Shown: positions 34,288-43,663 of the stretch, in pieces
How positions within the stretch are numbered: the stretch's first letter is position 1
Layout of the letters: each line of letters opens with the position of its first letter
Assembly (NCBI RefSeq): GCF_022347765.1
Contig: NZ_JAKRFZ010000018.1
Span: forward strand, 1-64,000
DNA: 64,000 nucleotides
Reading direction: 5' to 3'
Source: Pseudoalteromonas sp. OOF1S-7
Lineage (GTDB): Bacteria; Pseudomonadota; Gammaproteobacteria; Enterobacterales; Alteromonadaceae
Notes under the pieces: model-generated
Seen by the model: the letters and a program-made list of their open reading frames with translations, nothing else
The model's database searches: none
Told to the model about the DNA's origin: nothing
Made by a program: the position numbers and the translations under genes

Positions 34288-34506
34288 TCAGACTCCGATC
34301 GTTTGTTTAATGTTGCACTTATCAAGCGTAGTCGCTATCGCGATACTTTGGTAATACAACCAGGTGTTTTTGAAGCCTTTGTTAATGAAAGGGTTTAAAG
34401 CCCCGACTAAGATAAATGCGGTATATCCAATTATGCCGATTTCTGGAATTTCGGCGCATTTTATTCTAGTGTCTTGAAAGCAACCTGTTGACAGTGGAGT
34501 TTCGCA

Positions 34507-35112
34507 TTGAGCGACAAGAACATAGTAGATAGCTTCATTCGCGTTGCGCGTATTATTGCCAACCTTGATGCAATCCTGGCCGAAGCTAAAAACCTCTCGT
34601 TAACCGCAAAAAATGCCCGTGTTGTTGCGCTCAGAGCGGGGGATTCAGCCTCAGGCTTTAAGCCAATCACCAATTTTATTGACGAGTTTTCAGAGCAAAC
34701 AATCAAAACCACAACGCATATCTCCACGCTATCCAATCAGTTGTTCAAAATCGCCCTTGAAGCGGTCAGAAGTACCCAGTTCGACATTCACGTTGGTGAT
34801 GCCACAATTCTGATGTCGACCCCGCAACTTGTGACTTTACAGCACAAAGCTAAACTGGATAGACAGCAGCAGACCAAAAAGCTGGAAATCGCCCTGCTGG
34901 AACTGGAGAGCTTTTTTGAAGAGATAAATAAGCAGATGCGAAGCGCAGAATACATTGCGGTTACCAGTCGGGTCGAGGCGTCAAATGCGGGAGAATTCAG
35001 TGACAGTCTGCAGTCGGTTTCTGATTTTATTGCCAGTGCAGCCAGAACAATCAAGCAATCGGTCACCGTCAACCTAAACGAAATCCACACTCTGAGAGGC
35101 ACTTTGCATTGA
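34507..35112 (+). CDS. Small soluble protein with two chemoreceptor-tip-like motifs
   Basis: 201 residues beginning with TTG (GGAG seven bases before). It is all-helical with no membrane segment. Residues 32-51 (LTAKNARVVALRAGDSASGF) align without gaps to the signalling hairpin tip of methyl-accepting proteins. Residues 150-163 (IAVTSRVEASNAGE) repeat the same pattern. The first copy lacks the usual Glu of the tip (VVA for IEA) and the second keeps it (VEA). It is therefore a degenerate, tandem chemoreceptor-tip protein, possibly a CheA/CheW-interacting adaptor. Its TGA overlaps the TTG start of the di-iron ODP gene, so the two products are made together. Confidence 0.65.
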   Translation: MSDKNIVDSFIRVARIIANLDAILAEAKNLSLTAKNARVVALRAGDSASGFKPITNFIDEFSEQTIKTTTHISTLSNQLFKIALEAVRSTQFDIHVGDATILMSTPQLVTLQHKAKLDRQQQTKKLEIALLELESFFEEINKQMRSAEYIAVTSRVEASNAGEFSDSLQSVSDFIASAARTIKQSVTVNLNEIHTLRGTLH

Positions 35113-35840
35113 AAGCAACACAATTGTACCAGGCTGCCAGTCACAGCTGGCTCATGTTCGGTCGAGATGAAGGTAAGCCGGAAAAAATTATTGATACCAA
35201 CCAATACCTGGTCAAAGGCAAAGGGCAGGCCGTGCTACTCGACCCCGGCGGTACTGAACTTTTTTCACCGATGCTGGCAGCTATATTACAGCATATTGAG
35301 CTGCAAGAACTCACGACCTTGTTCGCCTCGCATCAGGACCCGGATATCATTTCTTCACTTGGACTTTGGGATAAGGCCTTGCCCGGCGCCACGCTGCATG
35401 CCCCCTGGTTGTGGGAAGGGTTTATTCGCCATTTTGGTATGAGCAACATTAAGTATCAAGGGATCAAAGACGAAGGTGGTGATATCCGCCTCAATGATAT
35501 CAGCCTGAAACTCATACCTGCGCATTACCTGCACTCCTCTGGTAACTTTCATGTTTATGATCCACAGGCAAAGATATTAATGAGTGGTGACGTCGGTGCA
35601 GCATTGGAAAAAACCAATGCGCCAATTTTTGTCGAAGACTTTGGCGCTCATGTAAAGCATATGGAATATTTTCATCGCCGCTGGATGCCATCTAATCGAG
35701 CAAAAGCCAACTGGATAGCGCGGGTAAAAGAACTCAACATCGAGATTATGGCACCTCAGCACGGCCGTTTATTCAAAGGTGAGGCCGTGACTGAATTCCT
35801 GGAGTGGTTTGCAAAGCTGGATGTCGGAATCGCTACCTGA
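35109..35840 (+). CDS. ODP-type di-iron metallo-beta-lactamase-fold protein
   Basis: 243 residues starting with TTG inside the stop of the upstream gene (TTGA), with GAGAGG nine bases before. The fold and full ligand set match the oxygen-binding di-iron (ODP)/flavodiiron core: H75-x-D77-x-D79 (HQDPD), H142 (LHSSGN), D161 (MSGD) and H218 (APQHGR). The flavodoxin domain of true flavodiiron proteins is absent. Stand-alone or receptor-fused ODP domains are known as oxygen/iron sensors in spirochaete chemotaxis, so with its chemoreceptor-tip-like partner this is probably an O2/NO/iron-sensing module. Reductase or hydrolase activity remains possible. Confidence 0.82.
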   Translation: MKATQLYQAASHSWLMFGRDEGKPEKIIDTNQYLVKGKGQAVLLDPGGTELFSPMLAAILQHIELQELTTLFASHQDPDIISSLGLWDKALPGATLHAPWLWEGFIRHFGMSNIKYQGIKDEGGDIRLNDISLKLIPAHYLHSSGNFHVYDPQAKILMSGDVGAALEKTNAPIFVEDFGAHVKHMEYFHRRWMPSNRAKANWIARVKELNIEIMAPQHGRLFKGEAVTEFLEWFAKLDVGIAT

Positions 35841-35843
35841 GGA

Positions 35844-36194
35844 TCACTTATCGCTCCATACTGCCAACTCGTTGCCGCTGGGCTCAATAAAATGAAACCG
35901 CCTGCCACCGGGAAAGCTGAATATTGCTTTGTTAATGGTGGCGCCAGCCTGCTCTACGACTTGCTGCGTCTGCTCCAGGTCGTCACTGTAAAGCACTAGC
36001 AATGGCGCACCTTGTGCCTGACTGGCTACCAGATTACTTTGAAAAAAGCCGCCTTCCAGTCCGGATTCACAAAATGCCACATATTCCGGACCATATGACT
36101 GAAACTGCCAGCCAAACGCCGACTCAAAAAATGCTTGTGTCGCCGCTAAATCCGCTGCAGCAAATTCCACATAGTTCAGTGTATGATGTGTCAT
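35844..36194 (-). CDS. VOC-superfamily (glyoxalase/bleomycin-resistance-like) protein
   Basis: 116 residues from the ATG at 36194, which has AGGAG six bases upstream; the frame could extend 12 codons further without support. It is a single vicinal-oxygen-chelate module (LNYVEFAAADLAATQAFFESAFGW ... GRRFHFIEPSGNELAVWS), of the subgroup resembling hydroxylase/glyoxalase-like proteins. The substrate is unknown. It is convergent with the ODP gene, leaving 3 bases between the stops. No resistance function should be assumed. Confidence 0.87.
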   Translation of the reverse strand: MTHHTLNYVEFAAADLAATQAFFESAFGWQFQSYGPEYVAFCESGLEGGFFQSNLVASQAQGAPLLVLYSDDLEQTQQVVEQAGATINKAIFSFPGGRRFHFIEPSGNELAVWSDK

Positions 36195-36328
36195 AGTCTC
36201 TCCTTTTAGTTTTTTATATTCAATGGCCATTCACCTGTACATGCTATAACCGGCAAACGATTAAACTGAATTGGCTCCATCTTAGCGCTGTGGCATGATA
36301 AAGTGCCAGCAAAAATAGCATATTTATA

Positions 36329-38152
36329 ATGATTACCTTGTTTCGCTTCACGTTAATAGGTTTGCTCATGACCCTCACAACCCCGAGCCACAGTACCCAA
36401 TCTGCCACTGAAATGCGCGCCTTGATCGGCCAAAAACTGATGCTTGATTTACGATACTTTTGTCAACAAGGCAAAGGGGCTCAGTGCCGGGAGCCCATGA
36501 CCAGTTTACCGCCGGAGTTAAAAAACCTGCTCCACGAATACCAGATTGGCGGTGTGATCCTGTTTGCTGAAAACGTTCAGGACATAGAGCAAATCGTTGC
36601 TTTAACTGAACAATTACATGGCGCAACGGAGCAGCCGCCATTTATTGCCATCGATCAGGAAGGCGGTCGGGTTGCCAGAATCAACCGGGCTGAAGCCACC
36701 TCCTTTACTGGTAATATGAGTATTGGCGCCAGCTATGCCCAGCATGGCACGCACTATGCGCATCAGGTCGCATCGGCCATAGGTAAAGAGCTGGCAGTGC
36801 TGGGGATCAATGTCAACTTTGCCCCAACCGTTGATGTAAATGCCAACCCGGATAACCCGGTTATTAATGTCCGGTCTTTTGGCGAAGATCCCCAAATGGT
36901 CGCAAAGCTGGGCGCTGCACAAGTCAACGCATTCGAGCAACAAGGAGTAATATCCGCCATTAAGCACTTTCCTGGCCACGGCGATACTAATGTTGACAGC
37001 CACACCGGATTACCACGCGTAAATCACACTTTGGCTCAAATTCACCAACAGGACATCGCGCCTTTTGCCACGATCATCAAGCAGCAAGCGCCAGGCATGA
37101 TAATGACGGCACACATCCAATACCCAGCACTGGACGATACGCAAATACTCAACAAACACGGCGCAAAAATGCTCCGTCCGGCGACGATGTCGCGCAAAAT
37201 TATGCACGACTTACTCAGAGGTGATCTGGGATACCAGGGTGTCACCATCACAGATGCGCTGGATATGGCTGGGATCAGCGACTTTTTTGAACCCGAGCAG
37301 GCCGTCATAGAAACCTTTGCAGCGGGTGTAGACATTGCACTGATGCCCTTTGCGATCCGCAGTGCGCAAGATATCCATGGATTCAGAGAGTTTATGGAAA
37401 ATCTATGCCTGCGCGCCTCAAGCCAGCTTGATGCCACCGAGCTGAGGACGTCCGCCCAGAGAATACAGACACTTAAGGCCCGTTTTTTACCCTCAAAGCG
37501 CCACCTGTCTTCGACGATTGCCCAATCGGTGCTGGGCAATCCACAACACCGCAAACTGGAAGCCGAACTGGCACTGGCCGCAATCACTGAAGTTAAAAAT
37601 GATAAACTGCTGCCTTTGGCAACCCGCGCCAACCAACACATTCACCTGATCATGCCAGACAAACAAAAAGCCCTCGCGCTGAAACAAGCGCTGCTGGCAC
37701 ACTCTTCTCATCCACTCACCATTACATTGTCTAGTTTGCAAGGTTTCAACCCTGCACGGGCAAAGGCAGATATAGAAAATGCCGACTGGATCATTGCCGG
37801 TCACGCGACGCCTGCACAAAGTGCCGTAGAAATAGGCGGTATGGAAGATGTGACCACACTGGCGCAATTCTCAGTAGCAGCCCGGGCCCAGCCTGATGCT
37901 CTGAAAGAGTTATTAACCTTTGCGCAGTCACACCATAAACCAACCCTGTTCATCAGTTTGCGTGCCCCTTATGAAATCACCCGGTTTGCCCCTTACAGCC
38001 AGGCTGTGCTGGCAAGCTACGCCTATAATGTCGATGTTGAAACAACACGGGAAGTCAGTGGGCCGGCATACACCGCACTTGCTAAAGTTATTTTAGGTCA
38101 GGAAAAAGCCAAAGGAATACTCCCCGTCACGCTAAACAAACAGGCAGATTAA
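36329..38152 (+). CDS. Exported GH3 beta-N-acetylhexosaminidase (NagZ-like with extra C-terminal domain)
   Basis: 607 residues, with a signal peptide (about 1-22, ends PSHST), unlike cytosolic NagZ (about 340). The GH3 barrel has the family signature KHFPGHGDTNVDSHTGLP (about 211, including the Asp-His pair of the NagZ catalytic loop) and the nucleophile Asp309 in ITDALDM. About 240 C-terminal residues form a second GH3_C-like domain (IHLIMPDKQKALALKQ ... LFISLRAPYEI). It would remove beta-linked N-acetylhexosamine from muropeptides or chitooligosaccharides in the periplasm; with a chitinase gene in the window, chitin is a fair guess. A weak ribosome site precedes the start. Confidence 0.88.
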   Translation: MITLFRFTLIGLLMTLTTPSHSTQSATEMRALIGQKLMLDLRYFCQQGKGAQCREPMTSLPPELKNLLHEYQIGGVILFAENVQDIEQIVALTEQLHGATEQPPFIAIDQEGGRVARINRAEATSFTGNMSIGASYAQHGTHYAHQVASAIGKELAVLGINVNFAPTVDVNANPDNPVINVRSFGEDPQMVAKLGAAQVNAFEQQGVISAIKHFPGHGDTNVDSHTGLPRVNHTLAQIHQQDIAPFATIIKQQAPGMIMTAHIQYPALDDTQILNKHGAKMLRPATMSRKIMHDLLRGDLGYQGVTITDALDMAGISDFFEPEQAVIETFAAGVDIALMPFAIRSAQDIHGFREFMENLCLRASSQLDATELRTSAQRIQTLKARFLPSKRHLSSTIAQSVLGNPQHRKLEAELALAAITEVKNDKLLPLATRANQHIHLIMPDKQKALALKQALLAHSSHPLTITLSSLQGFNPARAKADIENADWIIAGHATPAQSAVEIGGMEDVTTLAQFSVAARAQPDALKELLTFAQSHHKPTLFISLRAPYEITRFAPYSQAVLASYAYNVDVETTREVSGPAYTALAKVILGQEKAKGILPVTLNKQAD

Positions 38153-38217
38153 TCGTAGCTGCCTATAATATTGAGTGAGGTGTTGTTGAATCAGCCACTT
38201 ATCTGATGAGGACATGT

Positions 38218-39015
38218 ATGGACCCACAGGCATCACTCACGGCTCCTAACGCCATTCGCGCCATGATCCGGGCCGGTGATTATTCCGGCCCCACCAACGG
38301 CTTTGTGCCCGGCTTTACTCAATGTGATATTCTGATCCTACCCGAGGCAAATGCGTTCGAGTTTCAGAATTATTGTCAGCACAATGCAGATTGCTGCCCT
38401 TTGCTCGCAACCAGTATCATGCCGGGTAATTATCATCTGGATCAGTTGGGCCAGAATATTGACATACGTACGGATGTGCCCCGTTATCGTATTCTCAAAC
38501 AAGGTCAGCTGACAGAAGAAGTGTCTGATATCACCCATTTATGGCGAGATGACTTTGTCACCTTTGCGCTGGCCAGCTACCTGGCCTTTGATACTGTACT
38601 CAACTCCTTTGGTATCCATAGCCCTCTGGCTAACCCAACACACTCATTACCTATGTATATCAGTAATCTCGAAAGTAACCTGGTAGGGCCCTTTGGTGGT
38701 AATAAAGTCGTTTGCATGCGCCCAATGAATAAACAGGAGCTGATCAAAGCCATTCAGGCCGGTTCAGTCAGTCGGGTGCCTCATGGTATTCCGGTACACT
38801 TTGGTGAGCCCGGTGACATTGGTATAAAAAACCTCAGCAAGCCAAACTTTGGCGAGCCGCTCGCCTTTACCGCGCATAAATTGCCCGTATTTTGGACAAC
38901 CAGCTTAACTGCTCACCTGGCTATCACCCGGGCAGCGCCCGAGTTGTGCATTATTAATAGCCCGCAACATTTGTTAGTCACAGACAAAGCAGATCTTAGC
39001 CTGGTGATTCGCTAA
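38218..39015 (+). CDS. DUF1445 family protein (putative hydro-lyase / D-glutamate cyclase)
   Basis: 265 residues from the ATG at 38218, with GAGGA five bases upstream; a start at 38206 has no ribosome site. It has the conserved N-terminal part IRAMIRAGDYSGPTNGFVPGFTQCDILILP, quoted here as IRAMIRAGDYSGPT and GFVPGFTQCD, the RTDVPRYRI strand and the C-terminal HPGE-type region (VHFGEPGDIGI). Mammalian relatives (DGLUCY) interconvert D-glutamate and 5-oxo-D-proline. The next gene is the 5-oxoprolinase subunit pxpA, which fits a role in 5-oxoproline handling. Confidence 0.88.
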   Translation: MDPQASLTAPNAIRAMIRAGDYSGPTNGFVPGFTQCDILILPEANAFEFQNYCQHNADCCPLLATSIMPGNYHLDQLGQNIDIRTDVPRYRILKQGQLTEEVSDITHLWRDDFVTFALASYLAFDTVLNSFGIHSPLANPTHSLPMYISNLESNLVGPFGGNKVVCMRPMNKQELIKAIQAGSVSRVPHGIPVHFGEPGDIGIKNLSKPNFGEPLAFTAHKLPVFWTTSLTAHLAITRAAPELCIINSPQHLLVTDKADLSLVIR

Positions 39016-39116
39016 TGCCGATGGACAGATACAGTGCATTTCATTACACGTATGGCGCTAACCTTTGCGCTTCAATCCGTGTTAAGGTCTGAAAAAACCT
39101 AACAGAAGAGTAATAT

Positions 39117-39848
39117 ATGCTGTTAAATTGCGACCTGGGCGAAAGCTACGGTGCCTGGAAAATGGGACTCGACAGCCAGGTTATGCCCCACATTGACCTG
39201 GCTAACATTGCCTGCGGATTTCACGCCGGAGATCCCACAGTGATGGCAAACACGCTCTCACTTGCCAAAGCACACAATGTCGGCATTGGTGCACATCCCG
39301 GTTACCCCGATCTACCAGGATTTGGACGTCGTTCCATGGCTTTGAGTGACATTGACCTCAGAAACACATTGCATTATCAAATCGCCGCACTGGACGGCAT
39401 GGCGCAGGTGCAAGGTATGACACTGAGTTATGTAAAACCCCACGGAGCCCTGTACAACGACATGATGCGCAATGACGTCATACTCACTCAGGTACTCAAA
39501 ACGCTCAGTGACTTTCCAAAGCCACTTAAACTGATGGTGTTGGCAACAGCAAAACAAGCGGAGCATGCCCGTCTTGCGTCGCAGTTCGGGGTCGAGTTAC
39601 TGTTTGAAGCCTTTGCGGACAGGCTGTATACAGACGAAGGGCAACTCAGTTCGCGTAGCCAGCCAAATGCCGTTCACAACGAGGCGAATGTACTGGCACA
39701 GGTAAAACAATTGCTGAGGCACGGTACAGTCACCACGGCCAGTGGCCAGGCTTTGCCACTAAAAGCAGATACACTCTGTGTCCATGGCGACAACATGGAC
39801 AGCATTAAGCAAATTGTTGCCATTAACGCATTACTCAAAACCCAATAG
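39117..39848 (+). CDS. pxpA: 5-oxoprolinase subunit PxpA (LamB/YcsF family)
   Basis: 243 residues, normal length. LamB/YcsF signatures are LNCDLGESYGAWKMG, IDLANIACGFHAGDP, VGIGAHPGYPDLPGFGRR, YVKPHGALYND and CVHGDNM near the end. PxpA works with PxpB and PxpC to open 5-oxoproline to glutamate with ATP. Neither PxpB nor PxpC is encoded nearby in this window. It follows the DUF1445 gene by 101 bases on the same strand. Confidence 0.93.
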   Translation: MLLNCDLGESYGAWKMGLDSQVMPHIDLANIACGFHAGDPTVMANTLSLAKAHNVGIGAHPGYPDLPGFGRRSMALSDIDLRNTLHYQIAALDGMAQVQGMTLSYVKPHGALYNDMMRNDVILTQVLKTLSDFPKPLKLMVLATAKQAEHARLASQFGVELLFEAFADRLYTDEGQLSSRSQPNAVHNEANVLAQVKQLLRHGTVTTASGQALPLKADTLCVHGDNMDSIKQIVAINALLKTQ

Positions 39849-39873
39849 CAGCTAGTATCAAAAGGATTACACT

Positions 39874-40395
39874 GTGATAGAAACCTCCCGACTGCGGCTC
39901 AGACCACTCATTCAATATGACTGGCCGTTTTTTCTTCGCCTCCATCAGCACCCTCAGGTGATGCGTTTTATCAGGGACATCCCTGAGCAAAGTCACATCC
40001 GAGAACAATTTGACAGCCGCCTAATCGACTGGCAGAAAGAGTGCGATGCGTGGCTGACTTTGCTTATTGAGGAACAAATCACTGGAAAACCGGTTGGACT
40101 ACATGGTTTTTTATCGAGCTGGGTTCCTTATCAACAAGCGGAGCTAGGATTTATGCTCACTCCTGAGCATCAGGGTAAAGGATACGCCAAAGAGTCGACC
40201 AGCGCGGTGATTGAGTTTGCGTTTAATCAGTGTGGTTACCATAAACTGACAGCCACCGTTACAGAGGGGAATGAAGCCTCATTTAACTTGCTAACCAACC
40301 TGGGCTTTGAGCATGAGGGCACACTCAAAGATAACTATTTGATCGGCGGACAGTGGTGCCATGACCAAAAGCTGGGCCTGATCACACCATTCTAA
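39874..40395 (+). CDS. GNAT acetyltransferase, RimJ/RimL type
   Basis: 173 residues from GTG, with AAAGGA eight bases upstream. It begins IETSRLRLRPL, typical of the RimJ/RimL-like group, and has LGFMLTPEHQGKGYAKES (acetyl-CoA loop) and GNEASFNLLTNLGFEHEG. It acetylates the N-terminus of a protein or a small amine; the substrate cannot be told. It follows pxpA by 25 bases and is probably in the same transcript. Confidence 0.9.
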   Translation: MIETSRLRLRPLIQYDWPFFLRLHQHPQVMRFIRDIPEQSHIREQFDSRLIDWQKECDAWLTLLIEEQITGKPVGLHGFLSSWVPYQQAELGFMLTPEHQGKGYAKESTSAVIEFAFNQCGYHKLTATVTEGNEASFNLLTNLGFEHEGTLKDNYLIGGQWCHDQKLGLITPF

Positions 40396-40401
40396 CCTGT
40401 A

Positions 40402-40437
40402 TCACGCAGCCAGCACACAGTGAACCTGGCTGCGTGA
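40402..40437. terminator. Bidirectional hairpin between convergent genes
   Basis: TCACGCAGCCAG and CTGGCTGCGTGA form a perfect 12-bp stem around a 12-base loop. It sits between the stops of the GNAT and beta-propeller genes. Neither side has a real T-run. Confidence 0.5.
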
Positions 40438-40444
40438 ACTCACG

Positions 40445-42529
40445 TTAAAATGGCCCCGTGCTGTCTTGTGGCGTTTGCCACAGGCTTGACCAGACAAAGT
40501 TACCATGCACGTAGTAAATATGATCGTCGTGCAAGATGCCGCGATCATCACCGGCCCACACATACTGAGAATTATCCGCCTCTGGCTGTTGTTCAGCCAC
40601 ACTACTGCCCATATACAACAACTTCGGCGTTTCGCCTGTGTGCACCTCAAATGCTGCCAGCTCATTACGCTTATACCAGCTCACACTGTTTTCACTGTCA
40701 TTCTCAGAAAGCCAGCTTTCCACAGGGAGCGTCATTCGAAACACCTCATCACTATGTTTTATGTAACTAAAAGCGTGATAATCAAACTCAACCGGACTGA
40801 ACCCGCCACTGAACACTGTTTCATCAACCAATGACGGCGCACTCATGTCACTGACATCGAACAGGCTCACTTTAGCGCCAAAGTCACCCTCATTTTCCAA
40901 AGGGCCGTCCAGAAACCAGTTTTGTACGTTCTGGCCAATACCTATGAGTAATTGCGCCGATACAGGGTGGAGGTACGCCGAATAGCCCGGGATCTCCAGT
41001 GCACCGGCTATTTTAGGGTCGCGCTTGTCGCTTAAATCCACGACATACAGAGGGTCAATCTGACGAAACGTCACGATATAGGCTTTCTCTTCAAAAAAGC
41101 GTACAGCATAGATATCTTCTTCAACCAAGCCATTGTCTGAGACTTTGCCGATTGGTGTGGTACGTGTTTGATTGGGTAACTGAGCTACCACCGCCAGACT
41201 ATCATCTTGCTGTTCCAACAAATAGAGCTTGTGCAACATACCATTTGCCTCGGTAAAACGTGACGTCACCACACGCAATACCCCGGCGTGTTCACTCAAC
41301 CTGAGGTTATGATTGCTGCGCCCTAAATGACCGGCCACTTTGCCCGACACAGTGTAACTTACCGCTTTTTCAGCCAGGTTAAACTGGTGGATCACCGTCT
41401 GAGTTGCCTCATCGAAAGAAGTTTCCTCGGTGTCATAATAATAGCCATAAAGATAGACATTGTTCTGTGACATATAGATCCCCTCAGTTCGGCTGGCGAT
41501 ACAGGTCGTGGATAACGAATCTGGATCACTGAGTGACAATCGAGTCACGGATGTTATATGGTGATACCCATGCAGACTGGATGCTTCATCCGGCACATAA
41601 CAAGTCGCCGGATCAACCAGTAAGCGTTCTGTTCCGGCTTTAATATCGGTCACTTTAGGCAGCAGTTCAGCGATGTCTGTCTCAGTGATTTTTTGGTAAT
41701 TGAATAAGTTCAGGTCCTCTCCCTCTTGTTCAAAGCCGTCAAAACTGGCTGCAAACTCGCTGATCAGATAAAACGAGTCACCAATAACCCGTGTATCAAC
41801 CAGCTGGCCGTCAAAACGAAACTGATGGGTGATATGCGTCTGTGAAGGGTCTTTAATATCAACCAGCGTCAGCGCGAAGTCCTGAGAACCAGTGAAGGGC
41901 ATAGATGTTGCATCTACTGCTATCTCAGCGGTAGACATGGGAGTAATAAAAAACCCACCTCTGTCATTACTGAGCACAACGGCCAGGCTGCTTTCTTGTA
42001 AATACAATCGCTGTTTCGCATAGAAATCTGTACTAGTGATCAGGCTGGTTGATGAGCTGATCGCACCACTTTCGTCACGCTTTAAGATGCGTACAGACTG
42101 CTTATGCTCTCCCTGCGCGGCCTGAAAATCTGCATTATTAGCAACATACAAATACGTACCGTCGTATTTAATTCTGTCGCTTTCGTCAACCGCTTGCTCC
42201 TGTACATTGGTGGTTGAATACGTTGGCGTGGCAGCATCAGCATCCGGCACATTCGCCTGCTCACTACTATCCTGCGGGTTTGTCGTACCTTGCGCCAGGT
42301 AAATACCATTTTTAAGATAAGTCGAAAAATCCGCGGCGCTGGCCTTACGCAGTTTTTTCGCACTCGCCTCGCCCGTGGATAAATCAGGCACTTTATCCGG
42401 CAGCGTTTGCTTGCCTCCGTTACCTGGGCCCTGAACGGAAGTCGCATTATCACCCCCTGTGCCACATGCACCGAGTAGCGATAAAGTAAGCGCCGCAGCA
42501 CAAAGCTTTAGCTGAGTAGAATATAACAT
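40445..42529 (-). CDS. Lipoprotein with beta-propeller domain (PF09826-type)
   Basis: 694 residues. A lipoprotein signal ends in LLGAC (Cys22), followed by a Gly/Ser/Thr spacer. The domain typical of the secreted beta-propeller family starts with NVQEQAVDESDRIKYDG and TYLYVANN, and continues through repeated blade-like units (DLSDKRDPKIAGALEIPGY; LFDVSDMSAPSLVDE). AAGGAG lies seven bases ahead of the start. It is anchored in a membrane facing the periplasm or outside, function unknown. It is divergent from the MipA operon, with 159 bases between. Confidence 0.88.
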   Translation of the reverse strand: MLYSTQLKLCAAALTLSLLGACGTGGDNATSVQGPGNGGKQTLPDKVPDLSTGEASAKKLRKASAADFSTYLKNGIYLAQGTTNPQDSSEQANVPDADAATPTYSTTNVQEQAVDESDRIKYDGTYLYVANNADFQAAQGEHKQSVRILKRDESGAISSSTSLITSTDFYAKQRLYLQESSLAVVLSNDRGGFFITPMSTAEIAVDATSMPFTGSQDFALTLVDIKDPSQTHITHQFRFDGQLVDTRVIGDSFYLISEFAASFDGFEQEGEDLNLFNYQKITETDIAELLPKVTDIKAGTERLLVDPATCYVPDEASSLHGYHHITSVTRLSLSDPDSLSTTCIASRTEGIYMSQNNVYLYGYYYDTEETSFDEATQTVIHQFNLAEKAVSYTVSGKVAGHLGRSNHNLRLSEHAGVLRVVTSRFTEANGMLHKLYLLEQQDDSLAVVAQLPNQTRTTPIGKVSDNGLVEEDIYAVRFFEEKAYIVTFRQIDPLYVVDLSDKRDPKIAGALEIPGYSAYLHPVSAQLLIGIGQNVQNWFLDGPLENEGDFGAKVSLFDVSDMSAPSLVDETVFSGGFSPVEFDYHAFSYIKHSDEVFRMTLPVESWLSENDSENSVSWYKRNELAAFEVHTGETPKLLYMGSSVAEQQPEADNSQYVWAGDDRGILHDDHIYYVHGNFVWSSLWQTPQDSTGPF

Positions 42530-42630
42530 TGGCTGTCTCCTTGGGATTAAGTATGTATCTAACTTTACTCAAATGCCAAAGACTTGCTGTTACTCCAGCT
42601 ATTGGAAATGTTATTTAATGTAACCCTTTA

Positions 42631-42655
42631 TGGTAATTAGTAATTTTATTGGTAA
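42631..42655 (+). promoter_or_regulatory. Direct repeat TGGTAA upstream of the MipA operon
   Basis: TGGTAA occurs at 42631-42636 and 42650-42655, 19 bases apart, with TAGTAA between them (start 42639). OmpR-type regulators often bind direct repeats, and the operon encodes one. Speculative. Confidence 0.3.
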
Positions 42656-42688
42656 AGTACAAGTGTTTAAATTAGGGAGCGGGTAAAA

Positions 42689-43663
42689 GTGAAACGTCTG
42701 TCAGGTGTGATTGGTTCTGTGTTGTTTAGCGGCATGGCTTTGGCAAACTGTGAAACCAACCCAGAAAACTGCATTGCAGTGTCCCAATGGGAAATTTCGG
42801 TAGCACTGGGCGCAGGTGTTGCAACCAATCCGCTAAAAGATGGCACCCATTCGCCGCTTATCGTCTTACCCTATGTGCGCTATTATAGTGACCGCTTTTT
42901 TCTTGACAATACGGCCATAGGTTACACATTTTACGATCACCGGACCTTTGATGTAAGCTGGATTGCGGAACTCAATTCAGAGCAAGCCTTCTTTAGTCGC
43001 TCCAGACCCGGTACGGTATTGCGCTCAAATACACTTTCCCCAAACATCAATGAGCAAATCAACTTGCCTCAGATAGAAGTCTCCACCGGGGATAGCGCCA
43101 GTGGCGGGGACAATGTCAATGTACCCAATGATGTCAGTGTACAAGTACCTGATACAGACTTAGATCAAGATAAGGAAACGGTCGTGCCCCCTTCCCTTAC
43201 CTTTGATGACCTGGCCAAGCGTAAATGGGCTATCGACAGTGGCATACTGGCACACTGGTATATTTCTGAACAACACAAGCTGAAGGCTCGATTACTACAC
43301 GATGTACGGGGCATTTATAATGGTTTTCACGGCTCTGTAGAATATAGCTACAAGCTGCCTTTTGGAGACCCTAAATTTGCTCAGTTCCAGTTGAAATTTG
43401 GGGTCGATTATAAAGACGCAAAGTTAGGCAGTTATTACTACGGCATCACACACAGAGATACGGAACTCGCACATTACCGCTACCAGGTAAACAGTACCTT
43501 TAATCCTTATTTCGGGGTAGCCTACAATCACCGACTGAGCAAAAACTGGCAATTTAAATTCACGGCAAAACACCAATGGCTCGGCTCCAGCATCGCAAAT
43601 AGCCCAATCGTCGACGAAGGCTACACAACCTCTGTCTTCATCGGAGGCGTGTATGCGTTTTAA
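42689..43663 (+). CDS. MipA/OmpV-family outer-membrane protein
   Basis: 324 residues from GTG, with GGGAG upstream. A signal peptide (ends ALA, then NCETNPENC) is followed by the MipA/OmpV start WEISVALGAGVATNPL, a run of amphipathic strands, and a terminal aromatic residue (FIGGVYAF) as in beta-barrels. An unusual insertion of about 60 Asp/Val-rich residues (about 120-185, STGDSASGGDNVNVPND) lies in one loop. Relatives scaffold murein enzymes or respond to envelope stress. It overlaps the next gene by 11 bases. Confidence 0.9.
   Translation: MKRLSGVIGSVLFSGMALANCETNPENCIAVSQWEISVALGAGVATNPLKDGTHSPLIVLPYVRYYSDRFFLDNTAIGYTFYDHRTFDVSWIAELNSEQAFFSRSRPGTVLRSNTLSPNINEQINLPQIEVSTGDSASGGDNVNVPNDVSVQVPDTDLDQDKETVVPPSLTFDDLAKRKWAIDSGILAHWYISEQHKLKARLLHDVRGIYNGFHGSVEYSYKLPFGDPKFAQFQLKFGVDYKDAKLGSYYYGITHRDTELAHYRYQVNSTFNPYFGVAYNHRLSKNWQFKFTAKHQWLGSSIANSPIVDEGYTTSVFIGGVYAF

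Noticed and set aside
37042..37641. Minus-strand frame of 199 residues
   Set aside because: Antisense shadow of the GH3 gene, low-complexity Ser/Ala composition.
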